A stretch of 64,000 bases of DNA, from positions 2,382,623 to 2,446,622 of the forward strand of contig SDUX01000001.1 in assembly GCA_008729055.1 (NCBI GenBank). Reading direction: 5' to 3'. Source of the DNA: Pyropia haitanensis. Lineage: Eukaryota; Rhodophyta; Bangiophyceae; Bangiales; Bangiaceae. Positions 23,214 through 35,419 of this stretch are shown here, in pieces (positions within the stretch are counted from its first letter, which is position 1; every line of letters starts with the position of its first letter). The translations under genes and the position numbers were made by a program. Below the pieces are notes generated by a model. That model did no database searches, was not told where the DNA came from, and worked only from the letters and a program-made list of their open reading frames with translations.

Positions 23214-25565
23214 ATGGCCGCGGCGGTGGCGGTGGACCCCGCGACGGCCATGGCGCCGACGGCCGCGGCGGTCTCTGGCCGCGGCACGACCGACCCCGAC
23301 ACGCTCTTTGCGCGGCTGTCCACCACGTCCGTGGACGAGGAGATGGCGCGAACGCTGACGGGCGACGTCGAGTCCCTGCAGCGGACGGCGGACAGGCAAA
23401 TGACCAAGCTCACCACCCTCAACTCGAGCCTCAACAAGAAGCTCCGCAAGCTCGAGGCCGACGCCGCGCACCTGGGCGGGGAGAACGCCAACCTCCGCCG
23501 CGCCTACATCAACCTCCTCGCGGAGCTGCGCGCGGCGCAGGCGGCGGCGGCGGAGCTCGCGGCCAAGGAGGCGGAGCTCGCCACCGCGACGAGCAACTAT
23601 GACGGCGCGCGGAGGACGGTCAAGGAGCTCAAGGCGCGGCTGAAACGCAACATTGCCGACGGCAAGGCGGTGCAGGCGGAGAAGGCGGCGGTCGAGGCGC
23701 AGCTGGCCGACGTCAACGCCGCCAACGAGGTGAAGACGCGTGAGGCGGGGGAGGAGCTGATGGCCGCCGCCGCCGCGCGGACGGTGCTGGAGCGGGATCT
23801 GGAGGCGGCCAAAGCCGAGGCCACCGACCGGTCGGCGGCGCTCGAGACGATGGCGGAGGAGAAGGGGCGGCTCGAGGGGGAGGTCACGGGCCTGCAGGAG
23901 CAGGCCGCCACGCTCACCGCGTCGTTGGAAGCGGTGCGCCGGGAGGCGGAGGAGGCGGAGCTGGCCAAGCAGGACACGGGGGCCAAGCTGGACGCCGCCG
24001 AGGGGCGCGTGGGTGAGCTCGAGTCGGAGCTCAAGGAGGTGCGCGAGCTCCACGCGTCTGTCGAGGAGTCGGTGAATGACTTGATGGCGCAGGTGCAGGC
24101 CGCGCAGGCGGCAACGACGGCGGCACAGGAGGAGGTGACGTCGACCAAGGCGGAGCTGGACCGCTCCGAAGCGGCGGTGCAGGCGGCGGAGAGCGCGCGT
24201 GCGGACCTCGCCGACGAGCTCGAGGCGGTCACCGCGGCCAAGACGGACCTCGAGTCCCAGCTAACGGCCGCCAACACGGCGATCGCGGCCGCGACCGCGG
24301 CGGCCGCAAAGACCGAGTCGGAGAAGGAGGAGGTGTCCCGCTCGTTGGCGTCGACGGCCGCGGACAAATCGGGGCTGGAGGCGGAGCTGGAGCGCCTGCG
24401 GCGGGAGATGGCGGACATGAAGGACGCGCACGACAGCGCGATGCTGGCGCTCGTCACGGCAAAGGAGGACGAGAAGGCGCAGCTGCTGGCGGTGCTGGAG
24501 CGCGACGTGACGGGCGCGATCGACAAGCAAAAGGGGGAGGTGGACGAGTCTCGCCGCGTGTCCGTCGCGAGGCTGTCAACGACGGAGCGGGCGGCGGCGG
24601 GCGCGTCGTCGGCCGCCGAGCCCGAGGGCGGCGCGTTCGAGTCGGGCGCGGGCCCGCGCATGTCGATGGCGTCCTCGGCGGGCCAGAGCGACTACACCGA
24701 GGGCACCTACGAGGAGGAGCCAGCGTCGATGCCCATGGGCGCGGACACCGTCGACTACTCCGAAGGCGCCACCACGCCGCGCACCTCGACCGTGTCGCGT
24801 GCGTTTGACGGCGCCGAGGGGATGGAGGAGGAGCAGGGCGGCAAGGCCGCGGGTGCGCCCGCCGTCACGTTTGCGACCGAGACGGTAGGCGACGCGTCGG
24901 TTATGACCGCCACCGCCGTGGCGGTCGCGTCGGTGGAGGACAGCGACGAGGAGGAGGAGGACGAGGAGAGCGAGGTCGAAGACGAGGACGAGGAGGAGCT
25001 GGAGGAGGGCGAGACCGCCCCGGCGATGGCACCCGTCGCGGCCGACGGCGGCGCCGTGGCGGGCGATAAGGACGGCGCCGCGGGCGCCCCCGACGCGGCC
25101 ACGACGGACGACCTCGCGGCGGTGGAGGCGGAGCTGGCCGAAGAGGGCGTCCGCACCGCCGCGCAGGCCGAGGCGGAGATGACCGCCGAAGCGGCGCTGC
25201 AGGCCGTCTCGTCCGAGCCCGTCATCTCGCCCGTGACGGGCGTGCAGATTAGCGGCGACGCGCCCGGCTCGCCCGCGTCGGTGGTGGTCATCCCGGGCGA
25301 GGAGGCCGGCGCGGCCACCGCCGCGGCCGGCCGCACCCGCGGCATTGACGAGGCCGCCGACGCGATCGCGGCCAAGAAGAAGGAGGAGGCGGACGCGGTC
25401 AAGGCGGCGGACAAGGGGGCGGCCAAGGCGGGCGGCAGCCGCGCGAGCGCGGGGACGGACAAGACAAAGATGACGAGCGACGCGTCGACGGCCAAGGAGG
25501 GGCCGTCGTCGGGCGGCCGGCTGACCGGCTTTTTCAAAAGCTGCGGCTGCTTCTCGTCCGAGTGA
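23214..25565 (+). CDS. Long coiled-coil protein with acidic middle and C-terminal Cys motif
   Basis: An intronless 783-aa frame, uninterrupted, with the clearest codon bias in the window. After a short Ala-rich head (MAAAVAVDPATAMAPTAAAV), residues of about 40-445 form one long heptad-rich coiled coil (for example LNSSLNKKLRKLEADAAHLG, ELESELKEVRELHASVEESV). About residues 455-570 are a Ser/Thr/Tyr-containing low-complexity linker. About 576-605 is a dense Glu/Asp tract. A Lys/Ala-rich region then leads to a C-terminus ending GRLTGFFKSCGCFSSE. The FFKSCGCF ending, with two Cys beside aromatic and basic residues near the C-terminus, would suit S-acylation and membrane tethering of a rod-shaped protein (inference). 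General architecture resembles golgin/tether or myosin-tail-like coiled coils, but no family is assignable. The start is the first ATG of the frame. Confidence 0.85.
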   Translation: MAAAVAVDPATAMAPTAAAVSGRGTTDPDTLFARLSTTSVDEEMARTLTGDVESLQRTADRQMTKLTTLNSSLNKKLRKLEADAAHLGGENANLRRAYINLLAELRAAQAAAAELAAKEAELATATSNYDGARRTVKELKARLKRNIADGKAVQAEKAAVEAQLADVNAANEVKTREAGEELMAAAAARTVLERDLEAAKAEATDRSAALETMAEEKGRLEGEVTGLQEQAATLTASLEAVRREAEEAELAKQDTGAKLDAAEGRVGELESELKEVRELHASVEESVNDLMAQVQAAQAATTAAQEEVTSTKAELDRSEAAVQAAESARADLADELEAVTAAKTDLESQLTAANTAIAAATAAAAKTESEKEEVSRSLASTAADKSGLEAELERLRREMADMKDAHDSAMLALVTAKEDEKAQLLAVLERDVTGAIDKQKGEVDESRRVSVARLSTTERAAAGASSAAEPEGGAFESGAGPRMSMASSAGQSDYTEGTYEEEPASMPMGADTVDYSEGATTPRTSTVSRAFDGAEGMEEEQGGKAAGAPAVTFATETVGDASVMTATAVAVASVEDSDEEEEDEESEVEDEDEEELEEGETAPAMAPVAADGGAVAGDKDGAAGAPDAATTDDLAAVEAELAEEGVRTAAQAEAEMTAEAALQAVSSEPVISPVTGVQISGDAPGSPASVVVIPGEEAGAATAAAGRTRGIDEAADAIAAKKKEEADAVKAADKGAAKAGGSRASAGTDKTKMTSDASTAKEGPSSGGRLTGFFKSCGCFSSE

Positions 25566-25816
25566 GGGGGGGGCGCCCGCCGGCGCGACCCGCGCGGTGG
25601 CCTCGGGGGGACACGGGGGGGTGGTGGAGGGGAGGGGTGAGCCAGAGGTGGGCGGTGGTGGGTACTGTGGTGGTGGTGGTGGTGGTGGTGGTGGAGGGCG
25701 CGCCGCCCGGCGGGCGGGCGCCCGCTTGCATGCTGTATTCCTCGTCTTGTTGTTGCTCGCCCGCCAATTTCGGGCGGACGCGGTCGCTGCCGACGACGAC
25801 GACGGCCGCTGCCGCC

Positions 25817-25848
<32 letters not shown>

Positions 25849-26980
25849 CGTCGCCGCTGCGCCCTGCCGCCTTCCTGCCGAGCCGGTGGCCGCCGCCGAC
25901 GCGGTAACCGCCGCCGCCCCTGCCGCGACTACTGCTGCCGCTACTGCTGCTGCCGCTGCGTGGCGCCCCGGTGGCGGCGCCGCCGCCGGCGGCGCCGCCC
26001 CCCCCCTACCCCCCGCGGCCCGCGGGGGAGGTGGCCACCCGCGCCGACTGGCGGGTGCCATAACGACGGCCCGGTCCCGACGGCGGCGGCTGCCCCCCCC
26101 CCCCCCACGGGCGGAGGCGGCGGGCTGCCGCCGACGGGGGCGGGGCGTGGGCGGGTGTGCCACGCAGCGCCGCGGCCGCGCCGCCGCCGCGCACCCCGTG
26201 CGTGGCGGCGGCGGTGGTCCGCGAGGCGCGCGCTTCATCCACGAGCGCGCGCTGTCCGTTTGATGTGTTGATTTGTGTGCAGTAGTGGGTCGCGCGGGGA
26301 GAGGATGGCGGTGGCGGATGGGGGGGGGGGCGTGTCGACGCTCATGGCGCGGCAGCGGTTGGGGGGGTGGCCACCCACCTTGATGGGCTTGGACATATAA
26401 ACCCTTGTTGATCTTGTTACGATGGCGGCAGCGTCCGTGTGTGCGCTCAGGGGGCCAACAGGGAAACGGGGTGCAGGCAAGCAGGCACGTCAAACAGAGG
26501 AGGAGGCAAGAGAGCAGCAACTCCGCCGCCCAGCGGAGGACCCCGGCGACGCTCCCGCTGCGTGTGGCCCACCCCCTGACGACAGAGTGTCCAAGCCAGG
26601 ACGGCGTGGCGGTCGACGCGACCGCCCAAGCACCCATCACAACCCGGTGGGGCGGCGCGCACCGCGGCGGCGGCACCCGCGGCACCCCCCTCCGCCGCGC
26701 CATTGCGGGCGCACCCCCCGCCGCCCGCCGACCCGTCCCGCACGCACCCGCCAGCCCCCCCCCCGACGCCACGGGCGCCAGCCGCCGCCACACAGGGCAC
26801 CAGCCGGCCGCCGCGCCCTCGCCGCGACGTCACGCCCCTCCCACCCCACGCACAGCGGCACGAGGCGGCCCCCGCGGTGGCGGGCAGAGGCAAGGAGAGA
26901 GTCACCCGCCGCGCCCATCGATCGCGAGCGGGTGTCTGGGCGCGCGCGCCCGCACCCCGCGCGGGACGGGCGCCGCCGCC
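25566..26980. other. Intergenic or convergent region with ambiguous coding potential
   Basis: Both strands contain open frames. The minus-strand frame over about 25600-26066 has ordinary-looking pieces (SDRVRPKLAGEQQQDEEYSM) beside poly-Ala and a Thr repeat. The plus strand over the same bases also reads through a leader-like HAVFLVLLLLARQFRADAVA. A (TGG)n tract lies near 25670-25692. A TATAAA at 26396-26401 (plus) is only 21 bp upstream of an ATG at 26422, whose frame soon becomes Arg/Pro low complexity. I cannot decide whether a gene lies here. Confidence 0.35.
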
Positions 26981-27767
26981 TCACCCCCTCACCGGCGGCG
27001 CTGCTGCCGCCGCGGGTGCCGCCGCGGGTGCCGCCGCGGGTGCCGCCGCCGCGCCGGCTGCCGGCACAGCAGGCGGCGGCGCGGCCGCCGCGGCGGCCGC
27101 CACCGCGGCCGCCGCCGCACCCTCCGCCGCGGCGGCGGCCACCACCGCCCCCGCGGCGGCGCGCCCCGCCAGCCAGCCCGTCGTCCACGCGGCCTGGAAG
27201 TTAAACCCGCCCGTGACGCCGTCCACGTCGAGCACCTCGCCCGCAAAGTAGAGCCCCCGCACGTGGCGGCTGGCCATGTGCCGGTCCACGCCGCGCCAGT
27301 CAACGCCACCGGCGGTGACAAACTCGTCCTTGTACGCGCCCCTGCCCGACACGGGCACCGCACACGCGGTGAGGGCGGCGGCGAGGCGCGCCATGCCCGC
27401 CTTGGACACGTCCGCCCACCGGAGGGTGTCGTCGCCAGCGGCAGCGTCGGGGGCGGTCGTGCCGGTGGGTGCCACCGCGGCGGCGGCGAGCGCCCGCCAC
27501 AGCCGCCGCGGGATGGCCGGGAAGGGCGACACGGACGTGACCGCCCGCGGCGCGAGGCGGCGCTTGGCCGTTGCGAGCGCCGCCGCCACGTCGGTGGGGG
27601 ACAGGTCGGGCAGCCAGCAGACCACCGCGGTGGCGGTGTAGTCCACCGCCGCGAGCGCGCGCGCGCCAAACGCCGACAGCCGCAGCACCGCGGGGCCGCT
27701 GAGGCCCCAGTGGGTGATGAGGAGCGGGCCCTCTTGCGGCTCCACCGCCGTGTCGCGGCCGCGCCCA

Positions 27768-27799
<32 letters not shown>

Positions 27800-27927
27800 A
27801 CCGCCCCGTCGGCGTCGGCGCTTGGCGGGGGCGCCCGCGGCGGCCGCCGCCGCCGCCGCCGCCGCCGCCGACGGTGTATCCGCCGCGCGCGGGGTCACCC
27901 CCGCGTCGGCGGCCGCCGTGGCCGGCG

Positions 27928-27968
<41 letters not shown>

Positions 27969-28157
27969 AGCCGCAGCCCGATGCGCACGCGCGCGACGGA
28001 TACGCCCGCGAGCCCCGCGAGGCGTGGCTCCGCCGCCGTCGCAAACGTAAACAGCGACGGCACCGGCGGCACGACGGCGTGGCCGAGCGCCGCCGCCCAC
28101 CGCTGCGGCGGCCGCGCCGAGCCGGTCGCGAGCACCACCGCGTCGGCCAGGACGGTG

Positions 28158-28198
<41 letters not shown>

Positions 28199-28679
28199 AG
28201 TGCCCGCCGACGCGACCGAGACGGCCAGCGCGGGCCCGCCATCAGCGTCGGCGTCGGCGGCGGCACCGGCATTGCCGTCCGCACCGCCCCCCCCCCCCCC
28301 ACCACCGCCAGCCCCGTCACGCGGCACCGCCGTCGGACGAGCACGCCCGCCGCGGCGGCGGCAGCCGCCAGCGCCTCCACCACCGTCCGCGCGTCGTCCG
28401 TCACGGGAAACATGCGGCCGTCGGCTTCGGTCTTGAGCGCCACCCCGCGGGCGGCAAACCACGCGACCGCCTCCGCGGGGCCAAACGCGGTCAGCGGCCC
28501 GCGCAGCGCCGACCGGCCACGGGGGTAGGCCGCCGCGACCGCCGGGAGGGGCAGGCGCTCGTTGTGCGTGACGTTGCACCGGCCGCCGCCGCTGGCAAGG
28601 ACCTTGGCCAGCGGGGTGGGGGTGCCCTCGAGGATGGTCACCGTGATGGGGGGGAGGGGGGGGGAGCCCCCCGCCGCGC

Positions 28680-28725
<46 letters not shown>

Positions 28726-29211
28726 TACCGCCTCGGCCGCCTCGATGGCGGCGAGGTAGCCCGCCGCGCCGCCGCCAATGACGACAATGGTGCGGCGGCG
28801 GGGGGCGGGCGGCGGCGCGGGCGGGGTGCCACACACCACCGGCGTGTGGCGGCGGCGGCGGCGGCAAGGGGCGTGGGGGGGGGCGCCGCCAAGGGCGGGG
28901 ACAACCGCGCCGCCCAGGCGGTGCCGCCGTAGCGCCGCCGCCCGCGGCGGCCGCCGCCCGTCGCAGCCGTCGGCGGCGGCGGCCACCGGCCGGCGGGCGG
29001 CGGCGGCGGCGGGCGGCGGCGGGGGGACAAACAGGCGCATCTCCTCACGGGTTGCCCGACGGTGGGGAGGGGGTAGGGCGCCGTACCGTGCGTGCCGGTG
29101 GGGGGGGCCCTGCCAGACGGGGGGGGGGGGCGCCGCCGACGGGGCGGCCGCCAGAGGCGGGGTGGTGTGGGGGGAGCGCGCGACGCACGGCCGCGCCAGC
29201 CGCCACAGCAC
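26981..29211 (-). CDS. HI0933/YhiN-family FAD-dependent oxidoreductase
   Basis: A predicted flavoprotein of the HI0933 (YhiN/BaiN-like) family. Motifs appear in the family order: dinucleotide-binding TIVVIGGGAAGYLAAIEAAE near the N-terminus, then LEGTPTPLAKVLASGGGRCN, the VVLATGS FAD motif, ITHWGLSGPAVLRLSAFGAR, KDEFVTAGGVDW, and the C-terminal LYFAGEVLDVDGVTGGFNFQ. Two Ala/Gly/Pro insertions interrupt the middle domain and enlarge it compared with bacterial members (usually about 400 residues). The frame breaks in the 14-base C run at 28287-28300; one added base joins both halves. The ATG at 29211 gives 743 aa with an Arg-rich, transit-like leader. An internal ATG at 29040 (686 aa) is also possible, since AT-rich sequence lies only about 20 bp upstream of 29211. 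The family is bacterial in distribution but present in plants and algae, so an endosymbiont-derived organellar enzyme is plausible. Substrate unknown. Confidence 0.8.
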
Positions 29212-29539
29212 CCCACTTTAGAATCAGCGGGGTAAATTAATACGTGTTTGGCAGAAAAACACCTCACACGGGTTGTATTGAGACATTGTTGCCTCTTCCG
29301 GTGGCAAATTTCTTTCTGCTCGACGGCAGTCGGTTGAGCGGAAACCCCCCCGCGCCGGCTGCCGCCGAAAGTGTTTCAGAAGTCATACATTTGACGCATG
29401 CTTGTGCCCCAAGCCGTCGCCGGTTGGTGGCAAGCATGCAGAGTCGAGCGCAATAATTGGCACACCTCTTCTGAAAATCATGAAGGCACGGTCGCTGGCC
29501 GTGCCCCCCGCGTGGCGTCCCAGTGCAAGCACACCCCCC

Positions 29540-30512
29540 TCAATCCTGCCCCTGCCCGGCCGTCCCATCATCCCCCGCGCCCTCCCATCCCCTCCCATGC
29601 GCCTCTCCACTCCCTCTCCCGAGCCTGCTCGCCACGGGCTCTGTCCCCCCACCCCTTCCCTTGGGTTCTTGCTTGACCCCTCCCATCGCCTTGTGTGTGG
29701 TATCGTCCGCCCTGCCTGCACGCGTGTGCCGGGTTCGAAGGCGGCGGTGCATGACGTGGGCCACTCCCTCGGCGAAGGCACTCTTGGGGGCAGGTTGAAG
29801 TGAGACGAAGGGGTGGTGGGAGGGGGGACGGAGGGAACAGGGGAGAAGGGAGAGGAGGGGAGGTGCCAGGAGGGGCGAGGAGTACTCTCTTGCCGCGGTT
29901 CACCGCCAGTGTCTCGGCCGCCGCCATCGCCATCGCTGCTGCCGCTGTTTCCGTCACTGCCGCTGCCGCCGCCGCCGTGAGCCCGCTTCGCGTCTTTGTG
30001 GAGAGGGTCTCCCCGTGTCCACTTTCTTTGTCCCTTCTCCCCTACGCACCCTGCCCCCTCGGGCCCCCTCCTCCCTTCGCCTCTCCCCCCTTCCCATCCC
30101 CTCCCCCCCTCCCACGACCCCCTCCACCTCACTCATCACGCTTCCTTCTTTAACCCTCTCGGCGCGTACCCCGCTCGCATGCCCACCTCCCCCCTTTCCC
30201 TTGTCGAGATCTTCGTCTACGTGCCGCCGCCGGCGCCTCCCTCTGGCTGACCTCTGGGCTGTGGGCCAGTACGTCCGCGAGGCGGCGGTGGTGGTCCCCA
30301 TCTGTAGCGGCGGCGGCAGTGACAGTGGTGGTGGCTGCGACACCGGCTGCGGCAGCGGCAGCGGCAGCGGCAGCGGTATGAGCGGCATACCCGGCTGGGT
30401 CGAAGCCCGCGCCGCGAAGGTTGAAGGGGCCGAGGTCGTCCCGCTGGCGCGTGCGGAAGGTGGGGGAGGGCAGATGCGAGGGGGGGATGCCATGGGGGGG
30501 GGGGCGGTTCAT
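29540..30512 (-). CDS. Three-exon gene of unknown function (about 203 aa)
   Basis: Exons 30512-30252, 29993-29886 and 29782-29540, all joined in phase 0. Donors are GTCAGC and GTACTC, acceptors end CACAAAG and CCCCCAAG, and the introns are 258 and 103 bp. Each exon shows strong GC bias at third positions only in the chosen frame. Exon 1 carries RTRQRDDLGPFNLRGAGFDP, a poly-Ala tract and HHRRLADVLAHSPE. Exon 2 carries ETLAVNRGKR. Exon 3 carries SAFAEGVAHVMHRRLRTRHT and ends in a Gly-rich tail. A pyrimidine tract plus CAG just before QRDDLG could be another acceptor, so the true 5' end may lie further upstream. No family recognised. Confidence 0.4.
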
Positions 30513-31400
30513 TGGAGGGGGACAGGATGGGCGATTGACATGATGGCTGCGCAGCCGCTGATGATGCGGGGGATTGTGCTTCTTTGCTCATTCTGTGAGC
30601 ATCCTCTGTGCCTAGTTGCTGTGGTGACACTGACAGACGTCGTTCGTGCCTCTCACGTCGCTTGCCTGCGCGCTGTCCCCATCTTGGTCTGGCTGCTGTT
30701 GTCACTCTGCCGTGTTCATCTGCTGTTCCTTTCTTCTCATGCCACAGCAGTTGTGCTTGGCGGTCAGGGAGGGTAGGCAGATGTTGCATGTAGAATCTTG
30801 CAGGAATAAACCATTAACGGCGTTTTCGAAAAAGGATTGGGAGCGCACTTACGTGCTTGTATCCGCATTATGCACTCCGCACGATATTGTTCATGCACAC
30901 TCACGACAATCCACTCACGACATGTGCTCAACTTTACGGTCTACATCACAAAACGGCAATGCCGAAAAAGTGTGCTGTCGACCACGGACTATAAATTCGT
31001 GTGATATATATGTGGCTGACCCGTCGGGTAAACTTTTGGGGCGCTGTGGCGGCCGCCGTCGGGCGGGCGGCCGCGGGGAGGTCACCACCCCTCGCCACCA
31101 AAATTCTCGCCGCCTGGCTGGCGCCGTCTGGTCCCTCGGCGAAAAAAAAAAACAAAAAAAAAAAAACAAAAAAAAACACAGGCTACGCCCCCCACAACAC
31201 CCCGCGGCGGTCGCGGGCACCACCGCGACGTCGCGGCAGCCACAGCGCCCTCCCCCCCCCCACCCCCCCCCACCCCCCCCCCCCCCGGCCGCCGCCGCGA
31301 TTCCCGTCTCCCCCACCCACGCGGCGCCCCCGTCCGCGCCCGCCAGTCGGCGGCGGCCGGCCGGCGCGCCCACGCCCGGGCGGGGGTGGCAGCGGCAGCC

Positions 31401-31432
<32 letters not shown>

Positions 31433-31890
31433 CGCGGCGGCGGCCGCCGCCGCCGCCGCCGCGCGGCGGGCGTGGCGCGCGGCGGCGGGGGCGGCGGCGC
31501 CGCGCAGACTGTCGCCGCGGCGCGGGGCGGGGCGGTGCCGGCATGGCGCGGCGGCGGCTGCCGCGTGGGCGTGGCACGGTCCCGAGCGCCCGTCGGCGCG
31601 CCGGTAGGGGCTGGTCGGTGGGGGGGAGGAGGAGGGCGAGGCGGAGTCGACCACGCCGCCGCGCAACAGGACAGACGGCACCCGCCCCGCCGGCGCGGCA
31701 CGCCGCGGTCGAGGCACCCGCCCGACAAAAAGGCAACGGCGCTCCCCCCCGCCCCCCCCCCCTTGCGCCCCAGACCTCCCCAGGGCCCGCCCCAAGACAG
31801 CCGTCCACCCGCCCCACCCACCCCCCCCCCCCGAGGGCTCACAGAAAGAGCGTCCACCTCCCCCCCCCCCCCCCCCCCCCCTCCGAGGTC
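30513..31890. other. Intergenic region between two minus-strand genes
   Basis: The first part (to about 31050) is lower in GC and probably holds the promoter of the three-exon gene. From about 31230 onward there are C runs and GGC tracts. An A-rich block at 31141-31181 is a T-rich tract on the minus strand, about 710 bp past the stop of the 31891-37860 gene. No frame with a domain was found. Confidence 0.45.
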
Positions 31891-32054
31891 TCACAAGATG
31901 GGCGTCCACCTCCCCCCCCCCCCCCCCACCCGCGGGCGGCGGAGCCCCAGCGCCGCCGCCGCCGCCGCCCGCCGACGCCGCGCCATCCGCACCAGCACCG
32001 CCCGCACCTGCCGCACCAGCACCGCCGCGGCGGCGCGCAGCCGCGCGTCCCGCC

Positions 32055-32091
<37 letters not shown>

Positions 32092-32369
32092 ACCCCCCCC
32101 CCCCTCCTCCGCCACGTCGGCGGGCAGCGCCGCCGCCGCCGCCGCGGCGGTCACCGCCACGGCGGCGGCGATGAGCGTGGTGCGGCAGAGGGTCCCCCCC
32201 CCCCCCCCCCCCCCCACTCCCCCCCCGGCGCCCCCCCCCGCCCCGCCCCTGCGCCCGCACCCGCCCCCGCCGCCGCTCCTCCGCGTCGACCGCCCGCAGC
32301 AGGCGCAGGCAGTGGGCGGCGGCGCCGGTCGGCGTCGCGACCCCGTCCTCCGCCGCGGGGCGGGGCGCA

Positions 32370-32406
<37 letters not shown>

Positions 32407-32671
32407 GGCCGACCAGCCGCGCCGCCGCCGGCGTCACGCCCGCCGACGCGGCGGCGGCGGCGACCGCGCGGGCCGTGTCCCAGGCGGTGGCCCACGCGCG
32501 GCGGCGGGCGGCGGCGGCGTCGAGGGCCCGCGCCGGCACGGCCGTCGCGTCCCGCGACGCGGCGGCGCCGCGGAGGACCGCGTCAATGTCAAAGAGGCCG
32601 GCGTAGACGGCGGCCTCGACGGTGCGGCGGAGGGCGCCCGCGTCGACGGTGGGCGCCGTCGCCGCCGACGC

Positions 32672-32703
<32 letters not shown>

Positions 32704-33580
32704 ACGCCGCGGCTGCCGCCGTGCCGGCGGGCCGCACCAGCCGCACGGCGGGCCCGACGGCGGCGACCGCGCCCACCGGCGCGAACGCATCGTCGGTGCG
32801 GAGCCGCCGGACGAGCGTCGCGAGCAGCGCGTACACCTGGCCGCGCACCTCCCGCGCGGCCGCCGCGGGCGCCGCGTCGGGCCGCAGCAGCGCCCGGTCC
32901 GCCGCGATGGCCGCGGCGAGGGAGCCGAGGACGCCGGGCAGGAGGCCAACGACCTCGGTGGCGAGCAGCCGGGGGGGGGGGAGCGCCACCCGCCGCCGCG
33001 CGGCGGCAACGGCGGCGGCCGAGCCGAGGGAGCGGCGGCCGCCGCCGCCGGCGAGGAGCGACACAAACGCGGCGGCCCAGGGGAGGGCGCCGCCCGCCGC
33101 GGGCGCCGTTGCCGACGCGCCGCCGCCGCCGCCGCCGCCGCCGCCGACGCCGCCGCCGCCACCGCCGCCGCCAATGCCGCCGCCGCCGCCGAGGCCAGCG
33201 ACGGTGGCGCCGCCAAAGCCAAAGCCGCCGCCCCCCGCCCACGGCGGCGGCAGCCGCGACGCGACCAGCGCCGGCCGCATCAGCCCCGCAAAGACCACCG
33301 CCCGGAGGCGGGAGAGCGCCGCCGCGCGCGCGGCGGCGGTGTGGGGCGTGGCGCCCGTCGCGTCAACGACGGCGAGCAGGTCATCCCGGTCCGCGTCGGC
33401 GGCGTCGTCGGCCGCCTCGTCGGCGTCGTCGACGGTGGCGCTCAGCAGCCGGCTCGGTGGGTGGGGGGGGTAGGCCGCCGCCGCCGCCACCGCCGCCGCG
33501 CCGGTGCCGCCCGCCGGTGCTGGCGCCGCCGCTGACAGCGCATGCGGCGGGCCGGCCGCAGCGGTGGCGGCGGCGGCGGC

Positions 33581-33622
<42 letters not shown>

Positions 33623-34218
33623 CGGCACCGACAGCGTGAGCGACCGGAGGAGCGTCGCGTCCGCCGCCGGCGACGTGGACGCGAGCACCAGCTGCCGCAC
33701 CCGCCGCCCCGCCACCGCGTCGTGCGACAGGTCCGCCCACATCAGGCCGCGGAGGGCGAGCGGCGTGACGAGCGCGTGGAGCCGCTGCTGCAGCGACCCG
33801 TCCGGGTCGGTGGCGGACGCCCAGCCCGCCGGGACACCGCCGCCGCCCCCCCCGCCGCCACCTCCACCACCCCCACCGCCGCCGTCGGTCGCGCGGACCA
33901 TCAGCCACCGCATGTCCTCGTCAAACACCCGACACAGCGCCGTGCCGTCGACGACCGCCGCCGCCGCCGCGGCGGCCGTCGCCGGCGGCGGCGCCACGAG
34001 CCACGGCGCCGCCGCCGCGGTGACGGCGAGCACCCCCACCCCGAAAAACGCGTACGCGCGCAGCTGCGCGACGCAGCCCGCGCGGCCCGCCGCGTCCGCG
34101 TCGACCGCCGCCGCCGCGACCGCCGAGCGGAGCGCCGCCACGAGCGGCGCCAGCCGCGCGTGCGCCGCGCGCGCAGCGTCAACGCCCGCCCGCGACGGCG
34201 GCCGCCGATGGGGCGCCG

Positions 34219-34256
<38 letters not shown>

Positions 34257-35372
34257 GGGGGGACCGGCCGGTCGGCCGCCGCGGGCGCGGCGGCGGCGGT
34301 CGCGGTGGCAAGGTACGCGGCGCCGGCCCGGGCGACCGCCTCGGCCAGCAGCCGCAGCCGCCGCCGCCGCACGTCCGTGACGGAGCGGAGCACCGCGGGC
34401 GCCGCGCGGACGGTGGCGGCGGCAAAGAGGCGCGCCACGCCCGGCCGGCGGCACGCCGCGAGCGTGCACGTCAGCGTGCCGAGGGCGGTGGAGGTGCGGC
34501 GGCCGCCGCCGGGGAGGAAGCCGCCGCCGGGGAGGAAGCCGCCGCCGCCGCCGCCGCCCGCGGCGGCCACCGCGGCGGCGGTGGCGGCGCTGGGCAAGGA
34601 GACCCCCGACGACGACGGCGGCGGGGTGCCCGCCGCTGACGGTGCCGCCGCCGCCTCCGCCACCGCCGCCGCCGCCGCGGCCGCCGCCGCCGTGGCCGTC
34701 GCGGCCGCCTCGGACACGACCTCGTTGGCGCCGAGGCGGCCGCCTGCGACGCCGGCGGTGCCCCCCCCCCCGACGCGAGCGCCGCCAGCGGCGCGCGCGC
34801 GACCGGCGGGAAGGGCACGCCCGGCGTGGCCTCCCACGACGCGAGGTACGCGAGCCACACGCCCACCGCCGCCGCGTCGGCGGCCGCCGCGTCGGCCGGC
34901 AGGGGCGAGCCGCCGCCGCGGCACGCCGCGTCGGCGAGGAGCAGGCGCGACCAAAACCAGGCCGCGACCGCCCGCCCGCGGGGCGTGCGCGTGCGCAGGC
35001 CCGTGGCCGAGCGGAGGACGTCGCCGGGCGAGACGAGGCGGTGGCGGAGGCAGAGGGTGAGGACGTCGGCGAGCGCGACGGCCGCCTCGCGGGCAACGTC
35101 CTCACTGGGGGGGCGGGGCCGCTGGCCGCCGGGGCGGGCCGTGCCGCCGCCGCCAGTGCCGCCGCCGGTGCCGCCGCCGCCGCCGGTGCCGCCCTCCGGT
35201 TCCGCCACCAGCGCCAGCAGCGCCGGCAGCACGTGGTCGCGCAGGCCCCGCGCAATGGCCGACCGCGCCACCTCCGCGTCAACGTCCAGCTCGGCGAGCA
35301 GCGCGTCCAGGTCGTCCTCGTCCGCCTCGGAGCGGCTGCCGGCGGCCGCCTCCCCAGGCGCGCCCGCCGCTC

Positions 35373-35419
<47 letters not shown>

